Assembly (NCBI GenBank): GCA_023247085.1
Contig: JAHFHC010000006.1
Coordinates: forward strand, 1-37,672
Direction: 5' to 3'
Origin: Microcaldota archaeon
GTDB lineage: Archaea; Micrarchaeota; Micrarchaeia; Norongarragalinales; UBA8480
Length of the DNA: 37,672 nt
Below are positions 7,764 to 17,047 of the stretch, piece by piece. Each line of letters starts with the position of its first letter. Position 1 is the first letter of the stretch. The position numbers and the translations under genes were made by a program. The notes beneath the pieces were generated by a model, which saw only the letters and a list, made by a program, of their open reading frames with translations, was not told the origin of the DNA and searched no databases.

Positions 7764-8828
7764 ATGGAAGAAATCGTAAAATCAGCAATGCAGAGCACTT
7801 CAACATCTAAGTCACTTGGTGGCGATTTTGAAGAGATTAAAATAGTTGTAATGGGTTGTGGAGGCGCAGGCAACAATACGATTAACCGATTGAAGAGGCT
7901 CGGCATAAAAGGAGCTGAACTAGCTGCTTGTAATACTGACCGACAACACTTGTCACTCATGGAAGACGGGATTCACAAGGTATTAATCGGCAAAAGTATC
8001 ACAAAGGGACTTGGTGCAGGTGGTTTTCCAGAAGTTGGAGCTAAATGTGCAGAAGTTGATAGGCCAGAATTAGAGAAACTCCTTGCAGGGTCTCACTTAG
8101 TATTCGTAACTGCAGGTATGGGCGGTGGAACTGGAACCGGAAGTGCTCCAATAATTGCGCAAATTGCAAAAGAACAAGGCGCAATTGTAGTTGCAATGGT
8201 TTCATACCCATTTGCACTTGAACGCGCACGCGTCTTCAAAGCAGATGAAGGGATTCAAAGATTACGCCAAGTTGCGGATTCAGTTATCATTCTTGACAAC
8301 AACCGATTAGTTGAAATTGTGCCAAACTTGCCAATGAATCAAGCTTTCTTAGTGGCTGACGAAATTCTCGGCAAAGCAATTGGCGGATTAGTATTCACAA
8401 TCACTCAACCTTCATTAGTTAACATTGACTTTGCAGATGTCAGGGCAATTATGGGCAACGGAGATGTTGGAATGATTGCAGTTGGTAGTGGCAAGGGTTC
8501 AAACAAAGTTGAAGATGCAGTAAACGGGGTTATGAAGAACCGTTTGCTTGATGTTGACTTCGCTGGAGCAAAAGGAGCAATTATTCACATAGCTGGCGGT
8601 TCTGATTTAACTCTTGGTGATGCAATTAAAGCTGGTGAGATAATTACTGAGCAAATGGATCCAAATGCAAGTGTCAAATGGGGAGCAAGGCTCATTCCAG
8701 ATTACGATGGCAAGCTTGAAATAACCGCAATTGTCACAGGGGTAAGATCACCCCATATAGTTGGCCATGCGGCAGCTGAGAAGAAAAAAGCTAAAGAGCC
8801 AGGCTATGACATTGAGATAATCGGCTAA
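7764..8828 (+). CDS. ftsZ: Cell division GTPase FtsZ, copy 1
   Basis: Tubulin-like GTPase that forms the mid-cell division ring. The GTP-binding G-C-G-G-A-G-N-N-T is at 31-39, the tubulin signature G-M-G-G-G-T-G-T-G at 118-126, and the T7 catalytic loop N-I-D-F-A-D at 220-225, so the active site that forms between subunits is complete. The 354-aa length equals the archaeal globular core. After a short Ala/Lys linker it ends G-Y-D-I-E-I-I-G, a plausible C-terminal peptide for membrane-tether binding (SepF in most archaea). A related copy follows 266 bases downstream. Archaea often have FtsZ1 and FtsZ2; I cannot assign the two copies to these classes by eye. Confidence 0.97.
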   Translation: MEEIVKSAMQSTSTSKSLGGDFEEIKIVVMGCGGAGNNTINRLKRLGIKGAELAACNTDRQHLSLMEDGIHKVLIGKSITKGLGAGGFPEVGAKCAEVDRPELEKLLAGSHLVFVTAGMGGGTGTGSAPIIAQIAKEQGAIVVAMVSYPFALERARVFKADEGIQRLRQVADSVIILDNNRLVEIVPNLPMNQAFLVADEILGKAIGGLVFTITQPSLVNIDFADVRAIMGNGDVGMIAVGSGKGSNKVEDAVNGVMKNRLLDVDFAGAKGAIIHIAGGSDLTLGDAIKAGEIITEQMDPNASVKWGARLIPDYDGKLEITAIVTGVRSPHIVGHAAAEKKKAKEPGYDIEIIG

Positions 8829-8838
8829 AAAGCCATTA

Positions 8839-8882
8839 ATTTTATTTTATATTTTTTTTAGTTTGTTTTGAATTTTTTTTTT
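8839..8882 (+). terminator. T-rich terminator after ftsZ copy 1
   Basis: Several runs of T (8 to 10 bases long) begin about 10 bases after the ftsZ stop codon, with no strong hairpin. Archaeal RNA polymerase terminates at such oligo-T tracts. The rest of the gap to 9094 holds no gene that I can support. Confidence 0.55.
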
Positions 8883-9094
8883 AAATGTTTTTGATAAACG
8901 GGAACTGTTTCGCCCACCCACCAATGGAGCAGTTGTCGTAAACGAAATGTTGTTCTTTGTAGCAACATGGCGTTAAAAAAAGGAATCCCATGCGCTGTTT
9001 GTTTTTCAAAGCGCTTGTAATAGAGGTAGCGTGAGCCACTTTTGGATTTTTGAATGGGGAATAAAAAAAGGAGAAAAGAGGTTGAAAAAATAAA

Positions 9095-10153
9095 ATGGAT
9101 GGATTAATAAGCGACGCATTGAGGAACTCAGCGCCAAAGACAAACAAGGCACTAGAAACTGGCAACGTCCAGATAACCGTCGTCGGAGTAGGCGGCGCAG
9201 GGACAAACACGGTACACCGTTTAAAGTCAATGGGACTTGAAAGTGCTAAAACACTTGCTATAAACACTGATGCTAACCACTTGAAAATAGTTGAAGCTGA
9301 CAAGAAATGCTTGATTGGAGCAAACTTAACTCGTGGTATGGGCGCAGGCGGGTTTCCTGAAGTTGGTATGAAAGCTGCTGAAAGTGCACGAGAAAAATTA
9401 ACTGAACTACTTTCAGGCAATGAACTAGTATTCATTACAGCTGGAATGGGCGGTGGAACCGGCACTGGCGCAGCTCCAGTTATTGCAGATATTGCTAAAA
9501 AAGCAGGGGCAATTACAATTGGAATCGTCACTTTCCCGTTTGTGCTTGAACGCGCTCGGCTTTCAAAGGCAGATTGGGGAATTGAAGAGCTTACAAAGGC
9601 TTGCGACACAGTCGTAATAGTTGACAACAACCGATTGGTTTCATATGTTCCAAACTTGCCAATGAATCAAGCTTTTGCAGTTGCAGACACACTAGTTGCA
9701 CGTGCAGTAAAAGGAATTGCTGACACAATTATGTTGCCTAGCTTGATGAACATTGACTTTGCCGACTTGAGGATGATCATGTCTGGCGGTGGAGTTTCAA
9801 TGATTTCAATTGGAGAAGGCAAAGGCACTGAACGAGTAGAAGGCGCGGTTAAATCTACGCTTGAACACCCGTTGCTTGACGTTGACTACACTGGTGCAAA
9901 AGGGGCTTTGGTTTTAATTCAAGGTGGCTCAAATTTAACTTTAGGTGAAGCAGTTAAAGTTGGAGAAGGGGTAACCGCTTCTTTTGACCAAAACGCGTAC
10001 GTCAAATGGGGCGCACGCATTGTGCCTGAACTAGGGGACAAGATAGTTGTAACTGCAGTGCTTACTGGCATTCAAAGCGATCAAATGGTTAGCCATGAAG
10101 TTGCAAAGCCAAATGCACCAGCTTCCTTTAGCCTAGACATGGTTAAATACTGA
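9095..10153 (+). CDS. ftsZ: Cell division GTPase FtsZ, copy 2
   Basis: Second FtsZ, 352 aa, with an intact GTPase: G-V-G-G-A-G-T-N-T at 31-39, G-M-G-G-G-T-G-T-G at 117-125, T7 loop N-I-D-F-A-D at 219-224. It shares D-N-N-R-L-V and [10 protein letters not shown] with copy 1 but differs over much of the surface and in the C-terminal peptide, which is F-S-L-D-M-V-K-Y here. GAGGT at 9078-9082 lies 12 bases before the ATG and GGAG at 9070-9073 is further up. The separate T-rich terminator between the copies suggests independent transcription. Both may form one ring with different tasks, as FtsZ1 and FtsZ2 do in haloarchaea. Confidence 0.97.
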   Translation: MDGLISDALRNSAPKTNKALETGNVQITVVGVGGAGTNTVHRLKSMGLESAKTLAINTDANHLKIVEADKKCLIGANLTRGMGAGGFPEVGMKAAESAREKLTELLSGNELVFITAGMGGGTGTGAAPVIADIAKKAGAITIGIVTFPFVLERARLSKADWGIEELTKACDTVVIVDNNRLVSYVPNLPMNQAFAVADTLVARAVKGIADTIMLPSLMNIDFADLRMIMSGGGVSMISIGEGKGTERVEGAVKSTLEHPLLDVDYTGAKGALVLIQGGSNLTLGEAVKVGEGVTASFDQNAYVKWGARIVPELGDKIVVTAVLTGIQSDQMVSHEVAKPNAPASFSLDMVKY

Positions 10154-10167
10154 GAAAACTTTCCTTT

Positions 10168-10211
10168 GTTTTTTCTTTTTTTTAAATTTTTTTATTTTTC
10201 TTTCTTTTTTT
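10168..10211 (+). terminator. T-rich terminator after ftsZ copy 2
   Basis: Four T runs interrupted by single other bases follow the stop codon at 10151-10153. This is the typical archaeal oligo-T stop signal. The convergent gene ends at 10311. Confidence 0.55.
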
Positions 10212-10229
10212 GTTGGGTTTTTCTCCTTT

Positions 10230-10263
10230 CGCGGGGAACCATTTCTTTTTTTAGTTCCTCGCG
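10230..10263. terminator. Hairpin between converging genes
   Basis: CGCGGGGAAC (10230-10239) pairs with GTTCCTCGCG (10254-10263): ten base pairs including one G-U, with a 14-base loop. It lies between the end of ftsZ copy 2 and the end of the 1601-aa gene, and may stop or stabilise transcripts from either side. Confidence 0.5.
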
Positions 10264-10310
10264 TATTCCCATTTTAATATTCTAGTGGCACGAGGCAACT
10301 AAGTTTGAGT

Positions 10311-13300
10311 TTACTTGCAATACGAATACGGGTGCGCGCTATCTGCATCATGAATGCTAGTTCCATCTTTGCAGGGTTCAACTCTACTGTGCCAACCGCC
10401 ACAAACGGGTTGATTCAGAGTGCCACATTCAGCAGTGCATTGCGCGGATGGACCATTGATTAGACAACCTAATCCTGCGCCGCAAAAGGCGTTGTTTGCG
10501 CTTTCAACACAACACGGCTGACCCGCTCCGCCACAAGAGTTACAAATTGGGGCGCTACCGCTAGCTTGTTCGCAAGTTTGTCCCCCTGCGCAGGTTAATT
10601 TTTCATTTGTAGTTGAATATGAACAGACGTTGCTAACGCATTTACCGCCCGAATATGAATAGATTTTGTTAACTGCACATTCTTCATAGTTATTCCCGCA
10701 ATCGCCATCGCCGCTGCATTGTTTATTAGTTAATCCAGTTACTGCAACTGGCTTGTCTCCGGGTGTTTCAGAGGCAAGTGACATTTCAAAGTTAGCGCCG
10801 TTGGAACTGATGAATTCAGTTAAGCCAAATGCTACGCTTACCAAGTTGTGCTTTTGCAATAGGCCTTGTAAATCTGTTGGGAATGGCCAGTACGGGTAAC
10901 ATTTTTCAGTTAAACCCCATTGAGTGGCTATTTTGATTACATTGTCTTTTACGTTTATGAAGAATTTTCCTCGCCTTGGCGTGCAAATCTCTGCGGTTAC
11001 TTGAGTGGGACAACATACACCCGCAAGTGGAATTATAGTCTCTAGGTTTGGAACAACCCCGAGGTTGAAAAAGTCTTGGCGGTTACATACGCTGTTTGTA
11101 ATTGATGGGCTTGTACGTTCAGGTGGTGCCCGTTCATTTTTTACTTCATCTTCAGCTAAATCTAATCCACTTGCAGCTGCGGAAATAGCGAATTGCTGGA
11201 ATGAAGGCGGCACAACGCACTTGAGTTGGCCTTGCCAAGAAAATGCAGTGAAACTAGAAGAATTTGAGTCGCTTATAGCAGTCCAAATCTTTTTGAATGC
11301 ATTTGGCGAATCAGATGGGTCAAAACTCGTTTCTGTTTTCCAATTTCCGAGGTTAATAGCGGGTAAAATCATGTGCGTACCTGGACAAACAGGTGCACCT
11401 GGAAAAACAGGGTATATACAGTTTGTTAATTCAAATTCTAGTTTTTCTACTTGGTCAATTGACGTGATTAGCGCTTTGGGAGTTGACTCAATGCAATTGT
11501 TCTTTGCGGATAAGAAGTTGCATAGCGCCACGTCGCCTTTTGCGTCAGTGAAACTAGATTGCGTAACGTTGTTTATTCCACTTCCGCCGCATTGGGATGC
11601 CGCTTGAATGTAGTCGCTTGAAGTTAATTGAAGTGTTTTGGCAGAGTAGTTCCACTCGTCTTCTTTGCCAGTGCTACTAGATGCGGTTAATTCATACACG
11701 CCTGGGTTGCCGGGCAAGCAATTTACTGGAGAAGAGAAATTAACGCCTTGTACAGTTAAAGCAGCTTGGCCGCCTTGAGTGGCTTGTACAACTGTTACGA
11801 ACTTGAATGGAGTTTGCGAGAAGTACGATAGTGGTTGGCCATTGCCTCGGCGTAATGCAGTGCGACTTGCAGTTTGTATTGCTTGGTCTTTAAACGTGTT
11901 CATTAAATCGTCAAGCGCTTTTTTGGTACACCATCCATTTGCACAGCAATTAACGTCTCCCACTGCGCATGTTGTCTGCCTGTGGCTGAGTATTCCGACT
12001 CCGGGTTTAAACGCATTTGTTGCTGGGTTTTCATAAATGATTTCTTGAAGCAAATTACTGTTTTCACTAAAGTCAAGTTGGCCTGGCCCACGCCACGCTA
12101 GTGGCTTTGCGCTTGCGCCAGCTAATTGAAATGAATTTACAGCTGGCGTGCTTGTTTGGAACTCGGTTTGTATAACTCTCCGCTGTAATTGCCGATTATT
12201 AATTAAGTAAAGTAGTTTCGCTGCATCTCCTTCTCCAAGTTGACCTTCTTCTGGTGCAATTGTCAACGTCGCTACATCGGAAATAAATTTAACGGTTATC
12301 GGAATAGCAAGTGAAACTTGTGGCGAACAACTGGCTAATACAGTTAATTCAATTGAATCAGTTGTGACGCGCGTACCGGTTCCAGAGTAGAACTTATCGC
12401 CTTGCAAGTGAATTGGGCACGATGGGTTCAACTCTTGCGAGGCAAACACAAGTGCTTTTTGACTCTCGTCATAATAATAACAAGGTGCGTTTGATGTTTT
12501 GACAGTGGAGTTTGGTTGTTTTACAATAACGGTACACTGGGCGTCTTTTTGTAGTTCAAGCGGCATCGCGTCTCCAGGCAAAATGGAATCAACTTGTAAG
12601 TCATAACGAGATAAGCCATTTTGTGAACGTAATGTTCTTTGAACTGGGTCAAATACAAGCGCGTCTCCAGTTGTAATTTGGCCAGCAACAACGGGTAACA
12701 CGTTTTCTATAATTGGCGCTTGACTTTTTGCAACAGTAAAGCGGCCGCCTGCGCTTGTAGTTTCTGCATAACAATTAGCTTTGCGAGGCGACGCGGCGTC
12801 AAAGCCAAGGTCAGGGTCAGCTGGAAAACGAGCATGTAAACCGCCACTAACTGCTTTTGCGCGGTATTCAAATGTAAACGAAGTGTTCTCACTAGTTGAA
12901 GCGGATATGGTAAATGGAATTTCAATTTCTTGCGATGATGTATTTGCAAATGTTAATTCAACCCATTTGTACGGCGGTGCACTTGGGGAGTCTGTTAAGT
13001 CAACACACGATGGTTTTGGCCCAGTATATGTATTGGATTTTGCAACATCAATGTAGTCGCTTGACAATGGTTCGTTTAAATAAATTGAAGAAAGTGAAGC
13101 GTTTTGTTTACCGTCGTTTATTCTCACGTAAAAAGACAATTGTTCGGCTTGTTTTCCAGCAGCATAAAACTTAGCAATATAAATACCTGGGCGAAGTACA
13201 TTACCGCTTACAACTTGGCCATTGGAATTCACTATAGATAATAACTCTGCGTTAATTTGTCCAGCTATTGAAGATGGCACTAGATTTACATCTGCAGTTT

Positions 13301-15116
13301 TACTCGCGCGTTCTGCTAATGGTGACGAATAATAAGTGTAGGGCAGGTAACCAGTTGCATCTACTTTTACAGCTACGTCGCTTTCTCCCCTAACTGGAAT
13401 CACGCAACCGCCATTGCCTGTACAAGTTTGGTAAACTCCACCATTGTAAAAACTCGTTAATGTTGATTGCACAAGTGAATTGTCTTGCAAGTTTCTTACG
13501 TGCAGGTCAAGGAATGCAGCGTGAGTTAATAATTGCACATTAATTGAATCGACTTGCGACAAGTCAACGTTTTGTTCAACTTCAAGAGGTTCCAGTGCAG
13601 CGCGAACAACTACAATTGAATTTATTGGAAGATTGAAATTGACTGAGGTACCAAATTGAGTTTCCAAAGGCAACGCAGCTAGTAACCCATCGGAATTTAA
13701 CACAACTACGCTTGCGCCTTGTACAAGTGCGTTATCTTCGTCAGTTACATTAACTTCAAGGTTCGATGCAGTTTCTGGAGAAATAGCAACTAAATCAACT
13801 TTTACCTCTTGACCTGCGTTGAACTCTTGAGTTGTAGACGCTAAATAACCAGATGCAGTTACTAACGCATAATAAGTTCCTTCTTGCAAGTCTGTTTCAA
13901 TTGAACCATTAGCTGAACTGACCGATAACAACTTTGTTAAGTTACCTTTTTGAAATACATGTACTTCGCCATCAACTGGCCGCGAATTTGCAAGTAAGAC
14001 AAACCGCGTTTTTGGAGCAGAAGCGGGAATTGAAACTAGCGAAACTAAAACTGGCTGTAAATCAGTTGACACCAGTACTTGTCCAGATTGGCTTGAATAA
14101 AATCCATCAGCGTTTACAGTGAAAGAAACAAGGGCGCCAACACTCAAATTGCTCACCTCTGCCCTTCCGTTTGCTATGGAGGCTGAAGCAGCTTCGCCGC
14201 CCGTAAATGTATAAAGCGCAGTTACTGTACCGCTGTTGATTGGATTGCCGTTCACATCACGCACTAGCACGCTAATACTAGTTGTTGTATTTTGGACAGC
14301 GGCTAGATTCGCAACACTTTGTTGTTTTGGCTTTAGTAAAATCTCTCGGCTGTCTTTGCCAACTTGAATAGTTAAACCAACTGGCTCAAAACGGCCTTGC
14401 GGGTCAACAACTCGAATGCGTATAATAGTTTCTCCGTTTAACGGTATTTCAGCTTTGCCTGATTCGCTTGTGTTAATTACAAAGCGTTCGTTGCTTGAAC
14501 CTAATGCATATGAGACTTTTGCACCAACAACTGGTTGGCGGTTTCCTTCTTGTAATACGATTACTGTAAATGAATCGCCTTGCAAACCACTAACTCCGCT
14601 TGCAACATTAAAATTGAAAACGCTTCTTCCGCCCGGGTTAAAAGTACGTTCAACCGTACCAGCTGAACTAGTTACTGTAAATCGAAGCAATTTATTCGGC
14701 AAGTTTTGAAAAGCCGCAATTCCATTTGCATCAGTTGTGCTAGTGCCAACTACGGTTGACCCATCGTAGACAGTTACAACTGCATTGGCAAGTTTTGCTT
14801 CGCCTGAAAGTACAACTACTTTAAAATTACTTGCTTGAATTGGCTTGAAAAAAACGATTCCCCCAATTACAACAACTGCTAATAGTAAGATGACAAACGG
14901 CATTAATTGGCTTGGTTCAATGTGCGGCAAGTGAAAGTTTATCCCTTTTTTGTCTTTGGAATAAAAACCCCCCTTTCCTAAAGTTGTCTCTTCGCCTTCA
15001 TTATTGTAATAACCTTTTTTGCCGAGGTCAGATTCTACTTGTACTTTTTGCTCAGGCGTACCTTCTTCTAGTTGTTTAAATTTCTTTTCTAAACTACTGG
15101 AATCGCCGCGTTTCAT
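10311..15116 (-). CDS. Giant membrane-anchored surface protein 1
   Basis: 1601 aa. Residues 1-66 are charged and cytoplasmic; 71-90 form one membrane span; the rest should be outside. At least six beta-sandwich repeats of the carboxypeptidase-regulatory/Ig-like kind occupy about residues 95-640, each with a pattern like T-x-D-A-N-G-x-A-x-F before a beta strand and a G-[FY] turn. The second half has scattered Cys and the family core: N-N-R-Q near 12185-12205, A-L-R-R near 11845-11868, S-S-D-Y near 11590-11625. The last 200 residues are Cys-rich in short C-x-x-C-like loops. ATG 15116 is chosen; a GTG lies two codons earlier. A TATA-like ATTTAAAA at 15144-15151 fits. Likely an adhesin or S-layer-associated stalk; function not proven. 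Confidence 0.9.
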   Translation of the reverse strand: MKRGDSSSLEKKFKQLEEGTPEQKVQVESDLGKKGYYNNEGEETTLGKGGFYSKDKKGINFHLPHIEPSQLMPFVILLLAVVVIGGIVFFKPIQASNFKVVVLSGEAKLANAVVTVYDGSTVVGTSTTDANGIAAFQNLPNKLLRFTVTSSAGTVERTFNPGGRSVFNFNVASGVSGLQGDSFTVIVLQEGNRQPVVGAKVSYALGSSNERFVINTSESGKAEIPLNGETIIRIRVVDPQGRFEPVGLTIQVGKDSREILLKPKQQSVANLAAVQNTTTSISVLVRDVNGNPINSGTVTALYTFTGGEAASASIANGRAEVSNLSVGALVSFTVNADGFYSSQSGQVLVSTDLQPVLVSLVSIPASAPKTRFVLLANSRPVDGEVHVFQKGNLTKLLSVSSANGSIETDLQEGTYYALVTASGYLASTTQEFNAGQEVKVDLVAISPETASNLEVNVTDEDNALVQGASVVVLNSDGLLAALPLETQFGTSVNFNLPINSIVVVRAALEPLEVEQNVDLSQVDSINVQLLTHAAFLDLHVRNLQDNSLVQSTLTSFYNGGVYQTCTGNGGCVIPVRGESDVAVKVDATGYLPYTYYSSPLAERASKTADVNLVPSSIAGQINAELLSIVNSNGQVVSGNVLRPGIYIAKFYAAGKQAEQLSFYVRINDGKQNASLSSIYLNEPLSSDYIDVAKSNTYTGPKPSCVDLTDSPSAPPYKWVELTFANTSSQEIEIPFTISASTSENTSFTFEYRAKAVSGGLHARFPADPDLGFDAASPRKANCYAETTSAGGRFTVAKSQAPIIENVLPVVAGQITTGDALVFDPVQRTLRSQNGLSRYDLQVDSILPGDAMPLELQKDAQCTVIVKQPNSTVKTSNAPCYYYDESQKALVFASQELNPSCPIHLQGDKFYSGTGTRVTTDSIELTVLASCSPQVSLAIPITVKFISDVATLTIAPEEGQLGEGDAAKLLYLINNRQLQRRVIQTEFQTSTPAVNSFQLAGASAKPLAWRGPGQLDFSENSNLLQEIIYENPATNAFKPGVGILSHRQTTCAVGDVNCCANGWCTKKALDDLMNTFKDQAIQTASRTALRRGNGQPLSYFSQTPFKFVTVVQATQGGQAALTVQGVNFSSPVNCLPGNPGVYELTASSSTGKEDEWNYSAKTLQLTSSDYIQAASQCGGSGINNVTQSSFTDAKGDVALCNFLSAKNNCIESTPKALITSIDQVEKLEFELTNCIYPVFPGAPVCPGTHMILPAINLGNWKTETSFDPSDSPNAFKKIWTAISDSNSSSFTAFSWQGQLKCVVPPSFQQFAISAAASGLDLAEDEVKNERAPPERTSPSITNSVCNRQDFFNLGVVPNLETIIPLAGVCCPTQVTAEICTPRRGKFFINVKDNVIKIATQWGLTEKCYPYWPFPTDLQGLLQKHNLVSVAFGLTEFISSNGANFEMSLASETPGDKPVAVTGLTNKQCSGDGDCGNNYEECAVNKIYSYSGGKCVSNVCSYSTTNEKLTCAGGQTCEQASGSAPICNSCGGAGQPCCVESANNAFCGAGLGCLINGPSAQCTAECGTLNQPVCGGWHSRVEPCKDGTSIHDADSAHPYSYCK

Positions 15117-15198
15117 AAGCACAAAACCTTACGCTGCCAATGAATTTAAAACCATTTAACAAACTGCTAAATTCGCAAGACATCATTATAATTTTCGA

Positions 15199-15312
15199 AT
15201 GGCAAACACGGCAAAAAAGGCTAAGTTATCGCAAAAACCAAAACCATTAGAAAAGCTTTTAAATCACGTAGAAGTAACAATATTGTTACTTGAGAATGAT
15301 AAAACAACTTAA
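15199..15312 (+). CDS. Possible 37-aa leader ORF overlapping abiEi
   Basis: ATG 15199 opens a 37-codon frame that ends 15 bases inside abiEi, in another frame. The N-terminal half is Lys/Ala-rich, and the second half (L-E-K-L-L-N-H-V-E-V-T-I-L-L-L) looks like the start of a winged-helix domain. An A/T box right before it is too close to be its own promoter in the usual geometry. It could be chance, a leader peptide or the remnant of a regulator. Confidence 0.2.
   Translation: MANTAKKAKLSQKPKPLEKLLNHVEVTILLLENDKTT
15256..15291 (+). promoter_or_regulatory. abiE promoter with perfect 20-bp palindromic operator
   Basis: CTTTTAAAT at 15256-15264 is a TATA box. A perfect 20-base palindrome with half-site AAGTAACAAT lies at 15272-15291 over the expected transcription start, ending four bases before the abiEi ATG. 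AbiEi antitoxins are known to repress their own operon by binding inverted repeats in the promoter, so this is very likely the operator. It also overlaps the TTG at 15290, making that an unlikely start. Confidence 0.75.
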
Positions 15313-15871
15313 TTTATATAAAATTCGGGAAAAAGCACAGTACAGCGGTCGCGAAGTTTACTCTATTCAGCAACTCGCTAACTTAGCTGAAAGGCCAAAA
15401 ACTATTGCTAAAGTATATGCTAGTCGCTTAGTAAAAAAAGGACTTGCAAAGAGGCTCCTGCGGGGCAAAATAGCGTTTACTGATGACGACTACATAATTG
15501 CAACTCAATTAATTGAACCTAGCTACATTTCTCTGAGTTCAGCGTTGTTATTCCATGGGCTTATCCAACAGGTTCCTGTAGAAGTCGAATGCGTTTCTAC
15601 ACGTAATAGCTTTCGCTTTCCAAAACTAGGAATAACTTACCATAAAATTCCACCTTCGCTATTTTTTGGCTATGAAAAACATAGAAAGGGCAATAGCTAC
15701 ATATTTGTAGCCGAATCGGAAAAAGCATTAATAGACGCAGTTTATCTAGGCAAATTAAATAAAACCAGCGCACAGGTATTGCTTAAAAAAGTAGACAAAC
15801 GAAAAGTAATTCAATATTTAAAACGATTTAAAGGTCGAGGAAAGAAAAAACTTGAAAGGTATTTCAAATGA
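15296..15871 (+). CDS. abiEi: AbiEi-type antitoxin/transcriptional repressor
   Basis: About 191 aa. The N-terminal 60 residues form a winged-helix DNA-binding domain (Y-S-I-Q-Q-L-A-N-L, then a recognition-helix-like segment and the basic wing K-R-L-L-R-G-K). The C-terminal domain contains P-S-Y-I-S-L-S-S-A-L-x-x-H-G-L, a signature of the AbiEi family, followed by a basic tail. AbiEi is the antitoxin of the type IV AbiE system and represses its own operon. I use ATG 15296; an upstream TTG lies within the operator. The stop overlaps the start of abiEii as ATGA, so the two are translated together. Confidence 0.85.
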   Translation: MIKQLNLYKIREKAQYSGREVYSIQQLANLAERPKTIAKVYASRLVKKGLAKRLLRGKIAFTDDDYIIATQLIEPSYISLSSALLFHGLIQQVPVEVECVSTRNSFRFPKLGITYHKIPPSLFFGYEKHRKGNSYIFVAESEKALIDAVYLGKLNKTSAQVLLKKVDKRKVIQYLKRFKGRGKKKLERYFK

Positions 15872-16617
15872 TTGATAAAAAAACACTAGAGCAAATTGCC
15901 AAATTAAACAATTTACGCCCGTGGCAACAAGAAAAACACTATTTACAAACGATGATATTAGAAGCTCTAGCAGATTATCCACTTGCATTTAAAGGCGGCA
16001 CTTACTTGTGGTTCTTTCATGGTTTGACGCGATTTTCTGAAGATCTTGACTTTACAATGCTCAGCGCAATAACTGAAGATTTAGCTACACGCGTTTCTGA
16101 AAATCTAAAATTATTTGGAGTAGAAAATACTTTAAAACCTATAAGCGATAATGACACTTCGTTGTCTTTTCGAATAAGTGCACGAGGGCCATTGAACACC
16201 TCAACTAGAGACTTATGCTATATTTATGTTGAGATAAGTAAACGAGAACAAGTTATTGAAAAGCCAATTACACTTAAACTCGAACCAGATGCGTATAATT
16301 TACCCGTTAAAATTTTGAACGGCATGGCACTGGAAGAAATTGCAAGTGAAAAGGTACGTGCAATCCTAACCCGCGATGCCCCACGCGACATATACGATTT
16401 GTATTTTTTAATAACTAAAAAGCAAGTGAAGTTCCAAAAAGAAATGGTGAACAAAAAATTAGAGTATTACAAAATAAATTTTGACCAACGAATATTTAAG
16501 AAAAAAATCGAAGAAGAAGAGAATACATGGAAAAAAGAACTACCAGCGTTTGTATTCAGTAGCTTACCTGACTTTAAAATCGTTGAAAAAACATTACTAG
16601 CATGGTGTAAAAAATAA
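15868..16617 (+). CDS. abiEii: AbiEii-type nucleotidyltransferase toxin
   Basis: 249 aa, DNA polymerase beta-like nucleotidyltransferase. G-G-T at 43-45 and R-F-S-E-D-L-D-F at 55-62 form the nucleotide- and metal-binding motif (D59, D61). Further along are A-S-E-K-V-R-A and R-D-I-Y-D-L-Y-F-L, both typical of the AbiEii/MenT group. MenT-type members add nucleotides to tRNA acceptor ends and block translation; AbiE systems stop phage growth by host growth arrest. All catalytic residues that I can name are present, so it should be active. Directly coupled to abiEi. It converges on a vapC gene with only 10 bases between the ends. Confidence 0.88.
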   Translation: MIDKKTLEQIAKLNNLRPWQQEKHYLQTMILEALADYPLAFKGGTYLWFFHGLTRFSEDLDFTMLSAITEDLATRVSENLKLFGVENTLKPISDNDTSLSFRISARGPLNTSTRDLCYIYVEISKREQVIEKPITLKLEPDAYNLPVKILNGMALEEIASEKVRAILTRDAPRDIYDLYFLITKKQVKFQKEMVNKKLEYYKINFDQRIFKKKIEEEENTWKKELPAFVFSSLPDFKIVEKTLLAWCKK

Positions 16618-16627
16618 AAGCACTAAA

Positions 16628-17047
16628 TTAGTTGGTAACTCTAGTTATTTCGTCAAGTGAATCAAAATCTTTGTCAAACGAATAAATTTCACTAACTTGT
16701 TTTTGTTGCATTAAAACAACTGCAAGTGAATCATTTATTCCTAAATTATTTTTCTCTGTAAATTCAATTGCAAGCAAATAGTCCGCTGGTTTAACTTCCA
16801 GTACTTCAATATTTTTACGCATTAAAATAGAAGAAAAAAGTGTTTTTTGATCAGGTAGAGACAAATAATTTTCTAGCACATTTGCCACTTCAGATAAATG
16901 AACTACACTAGTAACTACTTTTTCTCCATTTTCAATTCGATTAAGCATAGCTCGTGCAGCTTGCTTTACTTGTACTTCGCTTGGTTTTAATTCGCGTTTT
17001 AAATTAAGAAAAGCGTGAATAAACACATTAGCATCAATGAATCGCAT
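16628..17047 (-). CDS. vapC: VapC-type PIN-domain ribonuclease toxin
   Basis: 139 aa PIN domain. The four acidic metal ligands are visible at D5, E53, D106 and D125. VapC toxins cut tRNA or rRNA loops and stop translation when the antitoxin is degraded. It overlaps the upstream AbrB-type antitoxin gene by 14 bases, the usual antitoxin-first order. It ends 10 bases from the end of abiEii, in convergent orientation. Confidence 0.9.
   Translation of the reverse strand: MRFIDANVFIHAFLNLKRELKPSEVQVKQAARAMLNRIENGEKVVTSVVHLSEVANVLENYLSLPDQKTLFSSILMRKNIEVLEVKPADYLLAIEFTEKNNLGINDSLAVVLMQQKQVSEIYSFDKDFDSLDEITRVTN

Noticed and set aside
8947-8968. Small inverted repeat (ATGTTG/CAACAT) between the ftsZ genes
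   Set aside because: Only six pairs with a ten-base loop; expected by chance in A/T-rich DNA.
8881-9630. 249-aa frame on the minus strand
   Set aside because: Most of it is antisense to the conserved GTPase region of ftsZ copy 2; Ser/Ala/Pro-rich shadow composition.
11005-11607. 200-aa frame on the plus strand inside surface protein 1
   Set aside because: Antisense to the conserved core of the surface protein; no start signal.
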